Source: Desulfuromonadaceae bacterium (GTDB lineage Bacteria; Desulfobacterota; Desulfuromonadia; Geobacterales; Pseudopelobacteraceae). Taken from it: a stretch of 64,000 bases of DNA. Below the pieces are notes generated by a model. It did not search any database. It was not told where the DNA came from and was given only the letters and a program-made list of their open reading frames with translations. Shown here one piece after another: positions 25,613 through 35,261 of the stretch. Numbering within the stretch: the first letter of the stretch is position 1; each line of letters begins with the position of its first letter. The stretch covers positions 1 to 64,000 of the forward strand of contig JAQUHA010000018.1 in NCBI GenBank assembly GCA_028683855.1. Direction: 5' to 3'. The position numbers and the translations under genes are program-made.

Positions 25613-25839
25613 GATAAAGGCTCCAGTACCAATTTGTTAGCAGACCCCGGCATCCGAACCGTAATTAGCACAAATTAAAAAATGACTCAAGGCTTTCTTA
25701 ACCGGATAGTTCAAGAAGCTGAAGCGATATAACCTGAGTCAATCTAATCGAAACAAAATATTATGTACATCATATTCATACCGATTTCTCGCCGATTTCA
25801 CCGGCATTAATCCTCTCGACATTCACCATTCAGAGTTGA

Positions 25840-25869
25840 TTGACAAAAAGCCGGATGCCATGCGATAAA
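25840..25869 (+). promoter_or_regulatory. Promoter upstream of the DUF445 gene
   Basis: TTGACA (25840-25845) and GATAAA (25864-25869) are 18 bases apart, the latter with a TGC extension upstream. Transcription would start near 25876 and run through the hairpin at 25888-25920. Confidence 0.5.
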
Positions 25870-25887
25870 CTGATTCCGTATGGATGA

Positions 25888-25920
25888 GCCGCTTCCGAAT
25901 TTATGAGGCGGTTTTTATTT
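25888..25920 (+). terminator. Terminator-like hairpin in the DUF445 leader
   Basis: AGCCGC and GCGGTT pair across a 15-base loop and are followed by a T-rich tail (TTTATTT). It lies between the promoter at 25840 and the GTG start at 25961, so it could attenuate the gene or end a very short RNA. The stem is only six pairs with one wobble. Confidence 0.35.
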
Positions 25921-25960
25921 AACTATCTGAAACAAGCGATATATAATCCGGAGAGAGTGC

Positions 25961-27220
25961 GTGGACAACAGAAAACTGATACTCAGAAGAAACAAGAGGA
26001 TAGCGACTGGATTGATGCTTACTGCTGCGGCACTGTTTGTTATTGCCCGCAGCCAGAAAGGAGACGCAGGGTGGGAATGGCTCGCCGCGTTTTCGGAGGC
26101 GGCAATGGTTGGCGCTTTGGCAGATTGGTTTGCCGTAGTAGCGCTCTTCCGCCACCCTTTGGGGATTCCTGTCCCTCATACGGCTATAATCAAGAGCAAG
26201 AAGGATGTAATTTCCGAAAACCTTGCCCTGTTTATACGTGATAAATTTCTTGCCAGCGATACGTTGATAGCCAGAATGAGGGCATACAACCCTGCTGAAC
26301 ATCTTGCATCCTACCTTATGTCAGACATTAACGCTGTTTCCCTTGCAAAAGGTTTGACACAGATAGTGGGAGAGTCACTTGATTTTATTGAGGACGAAAG
26401 AGTTCAGCTTCTGATTAGAGCTGCTGTACGCAACAGAGTTGATAATTTCGATCTTTCTGCATCCACCGCATCGATTCTTGACACAATAAGAAATGACAAC
26501 CGGCATCAGATTATCCTTAATGACCTCCTGAACCGTCTTGCCGGATGGTTGAATACACCAGAGGCGCAAACCAGGCTGGCAAACTCGATCAATGATATGT
26601 GTTCGAAGGAGTATCCGCTACTGGTTGCGTTCATCCCAAACAGGGATCAGTTTGCCAGAGGTGCCGGCGAGAAAATAGTCAAGCGAATTAATGCATTCAT
26701 TCAGGAGGTGAATAGCGACCCCAATCATGAAATCAGAGGTAAGTTTGATACAGCTGTGACTAATTTCAGCGAAAGATTGAAATCAGACTCAGAGCTGCGG
26801 AGCAGAATAGAAATAATCAAGCGCGAGACTCTCCACAACGAGGCGATTTCCGATTATGCACGAGGCATGGGCAATGCTCTTAAAAAATGGCTTACAGGTG
26901 ATCTGCAAAGCTCTGAATCAAAGGTAGAGGGGAAAATCAGGTCTGCGATTACCGGTCTTGGATCTACTCTGTCTAAAAATTCCAGCTTGAAAGAGTCTCT
27001 GAATGATCATCTTGAAAAGCTGGTGATTCACCACGGAGACAAGGTTCGTTCGGCGATTTCCGGGCATATTTCGGGAACGATGCAGAAATGGGATAGTGAT
27101 GACTACACAAATGAAATAGAGCTAAGCATCGGCTCAGACCTGCAGTTCATAAGGATGAACGGAACTCTTGTAGGGGGTGTTATCGGGCTGCTGCTGCACG
27201 CTGTTTCTCTGCTGTTCTAG
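25961..27220 (+). CDS. DUF445 family membrane protein (YjiN-like)
   Basis: The 419-residue protein starts with a hydrophobic segment (TGLMLTAAALFVIA), then the family core AFSEAAMVGALADWFAVVALFRHPLG and PVPHTAIIKSKKDVISENL, a long helical middle, and a C-terminal membrane helix (TLVGGVIGLLLHAVSLLF). This is the DUF445 layout of an N- and C-terminally anchored envelope protein. I know of no established function. Start GTG 25961 follows GGAGAGA. It is monocistronic and convergent with the next histidine kinase. Confidence 0.9.
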   Translation: MDNRKLILRRNKRIATGLMLTAAALFVIARSQKGDAGWEWLAAFSEAAMVGALADWFAVVALFRHPLGIPVPHTAIIKSKKDVISENLALFIRDKFLASDTLIARMRAYNPAEHLASYLMSDINAVSLAKGLTQIVGESLDFIEDERVQLLIRAAVRNRVDNFDLSASTASILDTIRNDNRHQIILNDLLNRLAGWLNTPEAQTRLANSINDMCSKEYPLLVAFIPNRDQFARGAGEKIVKRINAFIQEVNSDPNHEIRGKFDTAVTNFSERLKSDSELRSRIEIIKRETLHNEAISDYARGMGNALKKWLTGDLQSSESKVEGKIRSAITGLGSTLSKNSSLKESLNDHLEKLVIHHGDKVRSAISGHISGTMQKWDSDDYTNEIELSIGSDLQFIRMNGTLVGGVIGLLLHAVSLLF

Positions 27221-27225
27221 CTTAA

Positions 27226-27247
27226 AAGCCACTCCCTTTCGGGGCTG
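27226..27247. terminator. Weak hairpin between convergent genes
   Basis: AGCC-act-CCC and GGGGCT pair across a short TTTC loop in the 35-base gap between the DUF445 gene and the leftward kinase. It is a candidate shared terminator with no strong T-run. Confidence 0.3.
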
Positions 27248-27255
27248 AATAAAGC

Positions 27256-28434
27256 TTATAGAGTAACCAGAGTGTCTGAGGGCAGTCTTATAAAAAAGGA
27301 TGTTCCATCTATATTGTGGCTGCTGAAATCTACAGCACCCCCAAGATATCGTTCCCCAAAAAGTTTCATGCTGTATGTCCCAAGACCTCTCCCCTGAGAA
27401 CTTTTTGTACTGAAGGAGCGTTTAAAAAGCTGCAATGCTACAGTTTCCGGAATTGTTCCGGGGTTATTAACGATAAAACATGGTTCACCTTCCCGGTTTT
27501 CATACCTGACCTTCACCTTCGCAGGGCATTCGGTAGCTTCAAGTGCGTTTTTAATCATATTTGCGAGGATTCTGGTAAGAAGTGGAAGGCTTGTCATTAT
27601 ATGTATTTCAGTTTCGGGGATTTCAATATCAATCTGCTGTGATTTGTCAGGCGGATAGCCGGCAAAGAAAGAGTGGGCAACTTCGAGTATCTCTGAAATG
27701 CTTACAGTCTGGAGCTTAACCGTCAACTCTCCGCGTTCTGCCTGAATCAGAAAGTGCTGATTCTGAACCTCCTGCGTCAGATGCGATGAAAGTCCGACAA
27801 TTTTCTGCGCGATACTGCTCGCATCATTCGGCCTTCTTGTGAGAATTTCACTCCACCCCTGCAGACCGGTGATAATATTGTTGAGGTCGTGAATAAAAAC
27901 ACTTTCAAGTGCGTCACGCCTCTTTGCACCGCTTATATCGTGCAGAAGAAATATTGTAAGATCGTTAGAGTCGAGTGTAAGTGGTGTTGAACGGACAGAA
28001 AATTCGTGCGCTTCATAGACATCATTTCTCCTCACGGTCATGAGGCATTCACCTTTGGTAGGGCTTTTCAGAGTCTGGCTCGCCAGAATTGAGATTACGG
28101 CACCGCAAGTGGAGCAGCTGCGTGATGTCCCGCAACCGTTGGGTGTCTCGTTACTGTGAATGCACCCAAACAACTCGCCGGGACGCAAGCCTCTCAAATA
28201 TTCGCTATCGGAGACATTAAGGGCATCAAGCACATCCTGGTTTGTTGCGAGAACCTGGCGCTGCTTATTAAGTATCAGCACAAACCCTTCTACTGACTCC
28301 ATAATTGCCTGTGTTATCGGATTATTAAGGCAGTATTCGGCAACTTTTCTCAATACGGCGTCAGACGCACGAGCAGGTGAGGCAAACCAAGTGCCTGAAT
28401 CCGGCATGACATCTCTGGCTGTATCTGATACCAT
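27256..28434 (-). CDS. Soluble histidine kinase with Cys-rich PAS domain
   Basis: The 392-residue protein has no membrane segment. Residues 40-165 form a PAS-like domain with an insertion carrying Cys91, His93, Cys101, Cys107 and Cys110 (CIHSNETPNG, then CGTSRSCSTCG), which could bind a metal or react to redox state. The kinase part has an HDLNN phosphorylation box (FIHDLNNIITGLQG, about 178-192), an N box (ANMIKNALEAT) and a GRGLGTYSMKL lid. The H box is of the HD type, not HE. The signal is unknown; the nearest regulator is the LuxR-type protein at 24980-25612. Confidence 0.88.
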   Translation of the reverse strand: MVSDTARDVMPDSGTWFASPARASDAVLRKVAEYCLNNPITQAIMESVEGFVLILNKQRQVLATNQDVLDALNVSDSEYLRGLRPGELFGCIHSNETPNGCGTSRSCSTCGAVISILASQTLKSPTKGECLMTVRRNDVYEAHEFSVRSTPLTLDSNDLTIFLLHDISGAKRRDALESVFIHDLNNIITGLQGWSEILTRRPNDASSIAQKIVGLSSHLTQEVQNQHFLIQAERGELTVKLQTVSISEILEVAHSFFAGYPPDKSQQIDIEIPETEIHIMTSLPLLTRILANMIKNALEATECPAKVKVRYENREGEPCFIVNNPGTIPETVALQLFKRSFSTKSSQGRGLGTYSMKLFGERYLGGAVDFSSHNIDGTSFFIRLPSDTLVTL

Positions 28435-28536
28435 GTTGCCTCCAATTACAGAGATTTCCGCACAGATTATCGATGAATATATTATTAGTCAAGAACAGTT
28501 ATTACGCTCATAAGAGTGTATAAAGGAGCTGTTTGA

Positions 28537-30513
28537 ATGCGTGGTCTGATTTTTTTTCAAAAAGCAGTCGGATGCCTCACTGTTACGGGGCTGTTCCTTC
28601 TGATAATTCTCTCTTCATCCGCTATGGCACAGGATAATTTTGCCTCCTATCCAAACCTCCCTTACGGCTATTCGTCAATAAGGGTTTTTGACAATCAGAG
28701 TCGTTTTGTCGGCCGTATCCTTTCGGATAAGCGCTATTGGGTCTCAATTGACAGAATTCCGATATTCTTACAAAAAGCTGTAATTGCCGTAGAAGATGCC
28801 CGGTTTTATGAACATGGCGGCATTGATGTACGCGGTATAGCAAGAGCCCTGGTAAAGGATGTGGTCAAGCGCAGATTTGTCGAGGGGGGGTCAACAATCA
28901 CCCAGCAGCTTATTAAAAACAGATATCTCTCTAGCGAAAAGACTATTGAGCGGAAATTTGATGAAGCACGGATGTCTATTGAATTTGAGCAGAAATACAA
29001 TAAAAAACAGATTCTTGAGATGTACTTTAACGAAATATATTACGGCAACGGCGCATGGGGTATTGCACAGGCAGCCAGACTCTATTTTGACAAGAATCCC
29101 GAAGAGCTGAATGAATCAGAGTGCGCTATGCTTGCAGGAGTTCAAAAAAATCCTGCACATTACAACCCCTACGGAAAATCCTCTGAGGTAACCGGTCGCC
29201 GCGATGTAGTACTGAAGCGGATGCTGAGTCTTGAAATGATCTCAAAAGAGCAGAGCAGACAGTTACGAGCCAATCCGCCTGTTATCACCAAAAAAGGCGA
29301 GGTTCCACAGTATATGGCGCTTTTACGGAACAAGCTGATCAAACAGTATGGCTCCGATATTGTAGAGCAGGGGGGATTGGAAATTACCGCAGCCCTCGAT
29401 CTGAACCTGCAGAAAACTGCGGAACATGAGTTAAAAAACGGTGTTAAGAGGTATTCCCCCCATCTGCAGGGTGCCTTGATAACAATGGATATGAGGAATG
29501 GCAATGTCCTTGCTGCCGTGGGCGGTGCAGACACAGCACAGGCAGGTTACAACCGTGCTTTTTCCGCCAAACGTCAACCAGGTTCAGCGATAAAGCCTTT
29601 CATATATGCTGCCGCTCTCGAAAAGGGGGTAACTGTTGGCTCCCTCTGGAATGATATACCTGCGACATACGACAGAGGAAATGGCGAAACCTGGAAACCG
29701 CTTAATTACGGGAGAGAGGAGTACGGCGAGCTGTCACTCCGAGAAGCTCTTGCCTACTCCAACAATGTGATTGCCGTAAAACTGCTGGAAACGATTGGAG
29801 TTCCTTATTTCGTTGATTTTGCAGCAAAAGCTGGCATCTCTCTCCAACCCGAAAGTGGGCTTTCACTTGCTCTGGGGACTTCCGAAGTTTCACTTAATGA
29901 ATTACTTCTTGCTTACACGACTTTGGGCAGAGCAGGTGTACGGACAGAGCCAAGATTTATCATAAGGGTGTACGACCGGAAGCATAAATCCTGGCTGGAA
30001 AACCCACCGGTGATGACTTCAGTTATCTCTCCGGCATCTGCATACATTACCACCGATATCCTTAAAGACGTAATGACGTACGGAACGGCAAAGAATCTCA
30101 AACAATTTAACAGACAATATCCGTCAGCAGGAAAAACCGGAACAACAGATGATTATCGTGACGCATGGTTTGTCGGCTACACACCAGAGTTGATTACAGG
30201 AGTTTGGGTTGGATATGACAAGCCTAAGCCGGGTGGAAAAGGTTTTACAGGTGGAGCCGTTGCAGCACCGATATGGGAGAAGGTAATGCGTAAAGCTGTT
30301 GCGACAACTCCTGCTACGGGGTTTGCCAGACCGGACTCTGTAATATCTGTCATTATCGACCCGGCTACAGGCTTTCTAGCAACACCTGACTGCCCGGAGA
30401 CACTTGAAGAATTTTATATTTTCGGGACAGAACCTATGGAATACTGCCATGAGCTCTCCTCACCTGAAAGCCCAGCTCCAACTCCGCCAGCCGTAGAGGA
30501 TCAGACAAATTGA
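28537..30513 (+). CDS. PBP1A-type bifunctional penicillin-binding protein
   Basis: The enzyme polymerises lipid II and cross-links peptidoglycan outside the inner membrane. The 658-residue protein has a signal-anchor (residues 10-31), a GT51 glycosyltransferase domain (VEDARFYEHGGID with the catalytic Glu, GGSTITQQLIKN, KKQILEMYFNEIYYG) and a transpeptidase domain with Ser350 in GSAIKPF (SxxK), SNN in YSNNVIA and KTG at 533-535. It is shorter than many PBP1A proteins (about 750-850) because it lacks the extra domain between the two catalytic parts. It appears to be a single-gene unit. Confidence 0.94.
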   Translation: MRGLIFFQKAVGCLTVTGLFLLIILSSSAMAQDNFASYPNLPYGYSSIRVFDNQSRFVGRILSDKRYWVSIDRIPIFLQKAVIAVEDARFYEHGGIDVRGIARALVKDVVKRRFVEGGSTITQQLIKNRYLSSEKTIERKFDEARMSIEFEQKYNKKQILEMYFNEIYYGNGAWGIAQAARLYFDKNPEELNESECAMLAGVQKNPAHYNPYGKSSEVTGRRDVVLKRMLSLEMISKEQSRQLRANPPVITKKGEVPQYMALLRNKLIKQYGSDIVEQGGLEITAALDLNLQKTAEHELKNGVKRYSPHLQGALITMDMRNGNVLAAVGGADTAQAGYNRAFSAKRQPGSAIKPFIYAAALEKGVTVGSLWNDIPATYDRGNGETWKPLNYGREEYGELSLREALAYSNNVIAVKLLETIGVPYFVDFAAKAGISLQPESGLSLALGTSEVSLNELLLAYTTLGRAGVRTEPRFIIRVYDRKHKSWLENPPVMTSVISPASAYITTDILKDVMTYGTAKNLKQFNRQYPSAGKTGTTDDYRDAWFVGYTPELITGVWVGYDKPKPGGKGFTGGAVAAPIWEKVMRKAVATTPATGFARPDSVISVIIDPATGFLATPDCPETLEEFYIFGTEPMEYCHELSSPESPAPTPPAVEDQTN

Positions 30514-30741
30514 ATAGCAGTTTCGCAGCCATAGCCATGACTGCTCTTAAAACATCCGTATTCCTACCCCGGCTTCAGCACAGAAACAGGGGTAAAATAA
30601 CCTGTAAAAACAGTATCAATAGACGTTTATACTAGGAGTGTATAATTTAGTAACGCATCCGAACCACCTGTTTTTATATGAGTTCCAGGTGTCTGTAATC
30701 TGGTATTGACATTTCTTGACAAATTACATAGGTTATCCAAT

Positions 30742-31119
30742 ATGTACAAATTCAAACAACATATAAACATCTCTGATTCATACAACTTTGCAATAGCAAT
30801 TTTACTTATAGCAACCTATCTGACGCTGTCGGCAACATCATTTGCTTTTGCCGCTACAGGGGGATCGGGCGAAATTTCAAGACAGACTTATTACGGAACT
30901 GAAACACCCGCTACTAACGGGAGTTCCCCATGCTCACATGAAGAAAACACCAACTGCTGCGATACAACTTTCTGCAACTGCGGGTGTCACGCGCCGATTG
31001 CCTCAGGCATGATTCTCAAATATGCGCCGCTCATACTTTTGCAGAGTATTCGGGAACAATCATGCACTTTACCAAAGGTATACCTGTCAATTTTTGTTCC
31101 CCCGCAAAACTCCGTCTGA
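30742..31119 (+). CDS. Small exported Cys/His-rich protein
   Basis: The 125-residue product has an N-terminal hydrophobic helix of signal-peptide type (FAIAILLIATYLTLSATSFAFA, residues about 15-36) with a likely cleavage site after AFA, followed by a polar region and a cluster SPCSHEENTNCCDTTFCNCGCH (six Cys and two His in about 22 residues), and ends SIFVPPQNSV. Similar short exported proteins with Cys/His clusters and an aromatic-PP end occur in metal-efflux loci; I do not know this one. A metal-binding role is inference. It is 112 bases upstream of resB, in the same direction. Confidence 0.6.
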   Translation: MYKFKQHINISDSYNFAIAILLIATYLTLSATSFAFAATGGSGEISRQTYYGTETPATNGSSPCSHEENTNCCDTTFCNCGCHAPIASGMILKYAPLILLQSIREQSCTLPKVYLSIFVPPQNSV

Positions 31120-31231
31120 TCCGCTTGAAAACTCTGATCTATCAAAATATCGCTGCCATCCTGCCTGATATAATCTTCTGATACAATCCGAAGAACAGGG
31201 CAGCTCTTCACATACCAAGGAGAATATACAA

Positions 31232-32608
31232 GTGACAACACCGAAAAAAGATTTTCTTCATTCATTATGGGATTTTTTCTGTTCGCTCAAACTTACGATG
31301 TTCCTGCTGATATCTCTGGCAGTAATATCGATAATAGGAACGATCATCCCCCAGGGCATACCCCCTCAGAAATATCTGGCGGAATTGAGTCCGGCTAAAA
31401 TAAAGCTCTACAAATCCCTTGGCTTCTTCGATATGTACCATTCTTGGTGGTTCATACTTCTGCTCTATATGTTAACAGTAAACCTGGTCGCCTGTTCGAT
31501 TAAACGACTTCCGCATATCTGGCAGATTGTTACTAAACCGGTTACGACGTTAACTGTTTCGCTGGAACGATCACTAAGCAACACCGCAACGATAGCCTGT
31601 TCGGATGAAACAATTAAAGTCAAGGATAGTATTGCATCCTTTATAAAGAGTGAATTCAGCGAACCGACAATAACAGAGGCTGACGGTGTCTGGCATATCT
31701 TTGCACAGAAAACACCCTGGTGCCGCCTCTCCGTCTATTTCGTCCACCTTAGCGTAATCGTGATATTTATTGGATCTATAATCGGTTCGCTATTCGGCTA
31801 CAAAGGTTTCGTAAACATTCTTGAAGGGGAAACGGTCTCCAAAATAATGCTCCGCTCCGAAAAGGAACTTGATCTTGATTTTGCGCTCCGCCTCGATCAG
31901 TTCAGCGTCAGCAAATATCCAAACGGCGCACCTAAAGAGTTTAAAAGCATTATTACGGTACTTGAAAACGGCAAACCGGTTCCTGATTACACTAATACCC
32001 GCGTCATAGTAAATGATCCCCTGAACTATAAGGGTATAACCTTCTATCAATCGAGTTACGGTAATGCCGGCAGCTATTTTTTTATAGTTACCGATCTTGA
32101 CGGCGGAAATCCGGTTAAACTTGCCGTAGAAAGTCAATCATCGGTAAATCTTCCAGGCGGTACTAGTATGCACGTAACCGACGCTACAAATGACGTTTCT
32201 CCATTTGCGCCTGGATTGTCAGGACCTGCGGCACAGGTAGAAGTGCATTCACCGGATGGAAAGAGTGAAAGCTTTGTCGTGTACGCCAACCATCCTGAAC
32301 TCAACATTCAGCACGCAAAGACACACGGAACCGGCCCTGTTTTACACTATAAGGGAGGAAAAGATCTTATGTATACTGGCCTTCAAGTCGCCAAAGACCC
32401 GGGGGTCGAGATTGTCTGGTTGGGATGCTTAATGATGGTCTTTGGAATTTATGCAGCATTTTTCATATCTCACAGACGCATCTGGGTGCGCGTAGAACAT
32501 GGCAAAATAACTGTAGGTGGAAATACCAGCAAAAACCAGAGTGCATTTGCACTGACTTTTGACAATCTGGTCGAAAGACTCAAAAAAGATCTTATAAAGG
32601 AGAAGTAG
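31232..32608 (+). CDS. resB: Cytochrome c maturation protein ResB
   Basis: ResB is the membrane partner of CcsA in system II cytochrome c maturation, which moves haem outward and attaches it to apocytochromes. The 458-residue protein has helices near residues 20-40, 67-90 and 165-190, a large extracytoplasmic domain (FVNILEGETVSKIML, DPLNYKGITFYQSSYG) and a final helix (VWLGCLMMVFGIYAAFF). GTG start 31232 follows AAGGAG. It is 2 bases ahead of ccsA, so both are made together. Confidence 0.93.
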   Translation: MTTPKKDFLHSLWDFFCSLKLTMFLLISLAVISIIGTIIPQGIPPQKYLAELSPAKIKLYKSLGFFDMYHSWWFILLLYMLTVNLVACSIKRLPHIWQIVTKPVTTLTVSLERSLSNTATIACSDETIKVKDSIASFIKSEFSEPTITEADGVWHIFAQKTPWCRLSVYFVHLSVIVIFIGSIIGSLFGYKGFVNILEGETVSKIMLRSEKELDLDFALRLDQFSVSKYPNGAPKEFKSIITVLENGKPVPDYTNTRVIVNDPLNYKGITFYQSSYGNAGSYFFIVTDLDGGNPVKLAVESQSSVNLPGGTSMHVTDATNDVSPFAPGLSGPAAQVEVHSPDGKSESFVVYANHPELNIQHAKTHGTGPVLHYKGGKDLMYTGLQVAKDPGVEIVWLGCLMMVFGIYAAFFISHRRIWVRVEHGKITVGGNTSKNQSAFALTFDNLVERLKKDLIKEK

Positions 32609-32610
32609 TC

Positions 32611-33465
32611 ATGAATAGTTCACTGTTATTCAACATAACAACATTTGCCTATCTTATTTCAATGTTAGCTTTTTTCGCGTTCCTTGCCAGCCGTGCAAAA
32701 GCTGTCGGTACAGCAGCCATTCTTATCGCATATAGCGGACTGCTTGCTCAGACAACAGCAATTGCACTCCGTTGGAAAGAGTCCTACGACATGGGCGTTG
32801 GACACGCACCCCTCTCGAATCTGTATGAATCAGTTGTCTTTTTTTCCTGGACGATAGTACTGATTTTTGCGCTTCTTGATATTAAGTACAAATATCGGGT
32901 AATAGGCGCATTTGTTATGCCATTTGCCCTGCTCGGCATGGCGTGGGCGCAGCTTGGACTACACACAGGAATAGAACCTCTTGTACCTGCACTGCAGAGC
33001 AACTGGCTTCTTTATCATGTAATTACATGTTTTCTCGGTTATGCAGCGTTTGCTGTAGCGTGCGGCATCTCTATCATGTATCTCATTAAGGCTGCCAGCG
33101 ATGGGGGTGGGGACAAAGAGTCTGAAGGTGGATTACTCTCCATGTTCCCTCCTATCAGGGTGCTTGATGACCTTAACTACCGTGCCATAATGATCGGCTT
33201 CCCTCTATTGACTCTCGGTATAATAACCGGGGCAGCCTGGGCGAACTACGCCTGGGGCACTTACTGGAGTTGGGATCCAAAAGAGACCTGGTCTCTTATT
33301 GTCTGGTTCGTATATGCAGCATTTCTTCATGCCCGCATAACCAAGGGGTGGGTTGGCAAACGAGCTGCATGGCTCTCTATAATCGGTTTTGCCGCAACAA
33401 TATTCTGTTATCTCGGCGTTAATCTTTTTCTTTCGGGACTGCACAGCTATGGCGGAGGGCAATGA
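32611..33465 (+). CDS. ccsA: Cytochrome c biogenesis protein CcsA (ResC/CcsB)
   Basis: CcsA is the haem-handling integral membrane component of system II. The 284-residue protein has eight likely membrane helices and the tryptophan-rich WWD motif WGTYWSWDPKETWSLIVW near residue 213. The conserved periplasmic histidines are in LSNLYESVVFFSW-type and C-terminal HSYGG regions. It follows resB by 2 bases and precedes the pabB fusion by 25 bases, forming an operon with TolC. Confidence 0.94.
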   Translation: MNSSLLFNITTFAYLISMLAFFAFLASRAKAVGTAAILIAYSGLLAQTTAIALRWKESYDMGVGHAPLSNLYESVVFFSWTIVLIFALLDIKYKYRVIGAFVMPFALLGMAWAQLGLHTGIEPLVPALQSNWLLYHVITCFLGYAAFAVACGISIMYLIKAASDGGGDKESEGGLLSMFPPIRVLDDLNYRAIMIGFPLLTLGIITGAAWANYAWGTYWSWDPKETWSLIVWFVYAAFLHARITKGWVGKRAAWLSIIGFAATIFCYLGVNLFLSGLHSYGGGQ

Positions 33466-33490
33466 ACCGGCATAAAATGGGAGTTGCGAC

Positions 33491-35245
33491 GTGACTCCTG
33501 ACTCTCCGACCGTTTTACTCGATTCATTCGGAGAGAGAAAGTTTACATCTTCGTGGCGTTTTGACGGTTATATTAAATCTCTGACTGCCTATACCGCCAA
33601 TGAGGTGATTTCTGTTCTTAATCAGATTGAACGGGCTGCTGCCGACGGCTTCTACGCCGTCGGCTTTGTAGCTTATGAGGCTGCTCCCGCCATTAACCCC
33701 GAGCTGACAACAGCTCCACCTATGGAGGGACTACCGCTCGCCTGGTTTTCTATATACCGCGAGCGGTATGCCGTTTCAGCTGGTAGCGGTCTGAATCTCA
33801 CACCGACAGAACTTGATTTTAAACTTACCCCTGAAAACGACATTGAACAGTATAGCAATGATATAAACCGCATACTAAATTACATTGCCTGCGGCGACTG
33901 CTATCAGGTCAACCATACTTTTTCTATGTCGACTGATCTGAATTTCAATCTTGTTGAATTATACAGACGTCTGGCATCAGCGCAACAAGCTTCATTCTGC
34001 TCCTTTCTCGATATAGGACGCTTCAAAATCCTCTCTGCATCACCGGAACTTTTTTTCTCGCTCAATAACAGTAAAATTACTGTAACTCCTATGAAAGGAA
34101 CCGGTACTCGTGGTCGATGGCTTTCGGATGATCTGACAGCTATTAAAAATCTGCGTGAAAGTACTAAAGATAGAGCAGAGAATCTGATGATTGTTGATCT
34201 GTTGCGTAACGATCTCGGAATTATTGCAGATACTGGCACTGTTCAGGTAGATTCGCTGTTTGATATTGAAACATATCCTACTGTGCATCAGATGACCTCT
34301 ACAATCTCCGCAAAAATAAGCTCCAAAACCGCTCTCAGAGATATTTTTAAAGCAATATTCCCATGTGGTTCTATAACCGGAGCGCCTAAACGGAGAAGCA
34401 TGGAGATAATTGCCGGGACGGAGAGTTCAGCGAGGGGAGTATACTGCGGAACAATCGGATTTGTTGCTCCAGGAGGTGAAGCATTATTTTCCGTTGCAAT
34501 ACGCACTCTTGTTCATGACACAAAAAATGGCAGGGTAACAATGGGAGTTGGCAGCGCAATAACGTGGGATTCAGAAATTAAATCAGAATATTCAGAATGT
34601 CTTGGCAAGGTGCTCTTTGTAAATCGCAAAAATCCCGATTTTTACTTGATTGAATCACTTCGTCTTGATAATGGTAACTACTTTAGAATGGATCGGCATA
34701 TATCGAGATTAACTGATTCTGCTAAATATTTCGGGTTCAATTTTGATTATGCCGGGATCAGGAAAAAGCTGCTCGATCATGCATCAGATCTTCAGGGCCT
34801 CTTTAAAACCCGTCTTCTTATGAATTGCGATGGATGCGTTCATATTGAATCTGAGCCTCTAACTGATGATAACAAAACATTATCTGTAAAAATAAGCAGT
34901 TCAACCGTTGATTCAAAAGATTCAATGCTCTACCACAAAACTACTCTGCGCATTTTTTTTGAAAATGCAAGAGCCGAATATCCGGATTGTGATGAGGTAA
35001 TTTTTCTGAACGAAAGAGGTGAGCTGACTGAAGGGAGCTACAATTCTCTGGTTATTAATCTGGATGGATTTATGCTGACCCCTCTGTTAACTTCCGGTCT
35101 TTTGCCCGGAGTAATGCGAGCCGAACTGCTTGATAATGCAAAGCTAGTCGAACGGATTTTATATCCATCAGACCTTGAGAAAGCAACCGAAACCTGGCTT
35201 GTAAACTCTGTTCGCGGGTGGAGGAGATGTGTTTTAAATATGTAA
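33491..35245 (+). CDS. pabB: Aminodeoxychorismate synthase component I fused to 4-amino-4-deoxychorismate lyase
   Basis: The 584-residue protein makes p-aminobenzoate for folate. Residues 1-370 are a chorismate-binding PabB domain (CGDCYQVNHTFSM, LSASPELFF, PMKGTGTRGRW, GSITGAPKRRSMEII, RGVYCGTIGF). Residues from about 385 are a class IV aminotransferase-like lyase domain (YFRMDRHISRLTDSAKYFGF, CDEVIFLNERGELTEGSYNSL, TPLLTSGLLPGVMR). This PabB-PabC fusion is known in many bacteria; the glutamine amidotransferase PabA must be encoded elsewhere. Start is GTG 33491. Confidence 0.92.
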   Translation: MTPDSPTVLLDSFGERKFTSSWRFDGYIKSLTAYTANEVISVLNQIERAAADGFYAVGFVAYEAAPAINPELTTAPPMEGLPLAWFSIYRERYAVSAGSGLNLTPTELDFKLTPENDIEQYSNDINRILNYIACGDCYQVNHTFSMSTDLNFNLVELYRRLASAQQASFCSFLDIGRFKILSASPELFFSLNNSKITVTPMKGTGTRGRWLSDDLTAIKNLRESTKDRAENLMIVDLLRNDLGIIADTGTVQVDSLFDIETYPTVHQMTSTISAKISSKTALRDIFKAIFPCGSITGAPKRRSMEIIAGTESSARGVYCGTIGFVAPGGEALFSVAIRTLVHDTKNGRVTMGVGSAITWDSEIKSEYSECLGKVLFVNRKNPDFYLIESLRLDNGNYFRMDRHISRLTDSAKYFGFNFDYAGIRKKLLDHASDLQGLFKTRLLMNCDGCVHIESEPLTDDNKTLSVKISSSTVDSKDSMLYHKTTLRIFFENARAEYPDCDEVIFLNERGELTEGSYNSLVINLDGFMLTPLLTSGLLPGVMRAELLDNAKLVERILYPSDLEKATETWLVNSVRGWRRCVLNM

Positions 35246-35261
35246 AGGAGCAAGACTTCAA

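Larger units (their letters stand above)
25613..25960. other. 348-base divergent intergenic region
   Basis: The left half, upstream of the leftward response regulator, shows nothing that I can name. The right half holds a promoter and a terminator-like hairpin, listed separately, in front of the DUF445 gene. Confidence 0.5.

Noticed and set aside
30514..30741. Terminator TACCCC...GGGGTA after the penicillin-binding protein
   Set aside because: The loop is long and no T-run follows, so it was not listed as a terminator.
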